Position numbers and translations under genes: made by a program
Shown here: piece by piece, positions 63,128 through 64,000 of the stretch
How the letters are laid out: every line of letters starts with the position of its first letter
How positions within the stretch are numbered: the first letter of the stretch is position 1
The notes under the pieces: model-generated
Told to the model about the DNA's origin: nothing
Seen by the model: the letters and a program-made list of their open reading frames with translations, nothing else
Database searches by the model: none
DNA from: Kangiellaceae bacterium
GTDB lineage: Bacteria > Pseudomonadota > Gammaproteobacteria > Enterobacterales > Kangiellaceae
NCBI GenBank assembly: GCA_026196875.1
Contig: JAPHTP010000025.1
Coordinates: 30,452-94,451, forward strand
Direction of reading: 5' to 3'
DNA: 64,000 bases

Positions 63128-64000
63128 TTGAGACGTTTTAAGCAACAAGTTGCTCTAACAATATTGTTTTTTATTACTAGTCTTCACGTCCAAGTTTTGG
63201 CACTCAGCGAAGGACAGGTCGACTTTACTATTCAGGAAAGACAATTTCTTAACAGCCTAACACAAATTAAATTGTGCACTGCCCGTGAGTCACTGCCTCT
63301 CGATGACATTCAGGATGATAAGCATATAGGTATCAATGCGGACTATATGGAATTGTTTGAAAAACAAATCGGAATTCCTATTACGCTGCTTCCGACTAAA
63401 TCTTGGGACGAGTCTCTCCTGTCAATAAAAACCGGAAGATGCGACATCATCGCACTTGCGACGCGCACGCCACAGAGGGAAAAATATCTTTTATTTTCAG
63501 ATAGTTATGTAAACATCCCTTTCGTGGTTGTTACCACCCAAGAGAAGTTTTTCGTTTCCAAAATGGAAGATATGATTTCTCGGGACTTAGGCGTAAACCG
63601 AGGATATGCATATAATGATCTGGTTAGAAACCGCTGGCCGGAAGTTAATCTGGTTGAGGTTGAGACTATTAACGAAGGACTCGATTTGGTTGCTTCCGGT
63701 GAGATATTTGGTTATATGACGGGGCTGAATATGGCAGGATATGCCATCCAAACAGGTGGCTATACTAATTTAAAAATTAATGGCCAGTTTGACGAGCTCG
63801 AGACAATTGAACTCGGGATTGGCATTCGTAAGCAACTCCCTCTCCTCCAGCCCATACTTAATAAGGCCATAGCATCCGTAAATCCTGAAACCAAAAAAAG
63901 GATTGATTCTTCATGGCTCACTGTACGCTATGACATTGTTGAGGATTATCAGACCATAATACAGATTGCGGTTGGTGCAGGAGTCATCTTGCTATTTCTA
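63128..64000 (+). CDS. Periplasmic solute-binding sensor protein (partial, 3' end outside window)
   Basis: The frame is open to the window edge. A TTG at 63128 gives a signal peptide of about 24 residues ending VLA. A type 3 extracellular solute-binding domain follows (about 35-265), with LCTARESLPL at its start, AALATRTPQR-like ligand loop (as IIALATRTPQREKYLLFS) and GVNRGYAYNDLV. A hydrophobic span begins near residue 277, just before the edge. Binding domain plus membrane span is the usual front of a sensor kinase or GGDEF/EAL protein; the output domain is not in view. The start has no good ribosome binding site. Confidence 0.78.
   Translation, partial: MRRFKQQVALTILFFITSLHVQVLALSEGQVDFTIQERQFLNSLTQIKLCTARESLPLDDIQDDKHIGINADYMELFEKQIGIPITLLPTKSWDESLLSIKTGRCDIIALATRTPQREKYLLFSDSYVNIPFVVVTTQEKFFVSKMEDMISRDLGVNRGYAYNDLVRNRWPEVNLVEVETINEGLDLVASGEIFGYMTGLNMAGYAIQTGGYTNLKINGQFDELETIELGIGIRKQLPLLQPILNKAIASVNPETKKRIDSSWLTVRYDIVEDYQTIIQIAVGAGVILLFL

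Noticed and set aside
1..64000. CRISPR arrays, tRNA or rRNA genes, IS elements, prophage or defence genes
   Set aside because: I looked for regular spaced repeats, cloverleaf-like segments, transposase or integrase motifs and defence-type gene names, and saw none. A covariance-model tRNA scan was not possible here.

Overview
The window looks like a chromosomal segment of an AT-leaning marine-type gammaproteobacterium. The markers are BamC next to DapA, FimV, MiaE, an OadGAB sodium pump, YheO- and YjaG-type proteins, and many secreted proteins carrying PKD, PPC, Calx-beta or GlyGly-CTERM parts. The style resembles Kangiellaceae or other Oceanospirillales-like lineages, but that placement is an impression and was not tested. 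No rRNA, tRNA, CRISPR array, IS element, integrase or phage gene was seen. Almost every gene from 3.4 to 54.9 kb lies on the minus strand; the one exception is a chalcone-isomerase-like/TonB fusion gene at 24.3 kb. Many genes appear to start with TTG or GTG, so several starts below were moved to fit a ribosome binding site or signal peptide.

Layout. 0-3.3 kb: a ToxR/CadC-like membrane regulator, running off the left edge, diverges from a secreted metallo-beta-lactamase-fold protein across an 11-bp tandem repeat. 3.4-8.4 kb: accD, truA and fimV, without the trp genes that separate accD and truA in pseudomonads. 8.4-15.6 kb: an acyl-CoA dehydrogenase, a sodium:alanine symporter with an extra hydrophilic segment, a pentapeptide-repeat protein, and the oadG-oadA-oadB sodium pump. 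15.8-20.5 kb: secreted and surface proteins, namely an M6 protease with PKD repeats and a GlyGly-CTERM tail, a coupled lipoprotein, and a heme-motif/Calx-beta protein. 20.6-25.7 kb: peroxiredoxin, saccharopine dehydrogenase, and two divergent chalcone-isomerase-like genes, one of them fused to a TonB C-terminal domain.

25.7-33.5 kb: an MBL hydrolase, bamC-dapA, miaE, and a MoxR-DUF58-transglutaminase set. 33.7-41.4 kb: fructosamine kinase, an omega-amidase gene interrupted by one in-frame TGA, its partner aminotransferase, exonuclease III, an M61 peptidase, an MFS transporter and a small alpha/beta hydrolase. 41.5-45.4 kb: two secreted proteins that share a conserved short motif, at the N-terminus of one and the C-terminus of the other. 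45.5-53.9 kb: a glutamine amidotransferase and an RND efflux operon with one adaptor and two pumps. 54.2-60.6 kb: a DUF416 protein, a hexapeptide acetyltransferase, a DUF1631-like protein with a duplicated C-terminal module, and a plus-strand trio of YheO/DauR-type regulator, aminotransferase and ornithine-cyclodeaminase-family enzyme. 60.8-64 kb: a putative ECF-sigma operon with a secreted protein and a membrane protein, then a solute-binding sensor protein cut by the right edge.

The items most worth follow-up are the chalcone-isomerase/TonB fusion pair, the shared motif of the 41.6-45.4 kb secreted pair, the ECF-sigma trio, the amino-acid enzyme trio with operator-like repeats at its start, and the in-frame stop in the omega-amidase gene.
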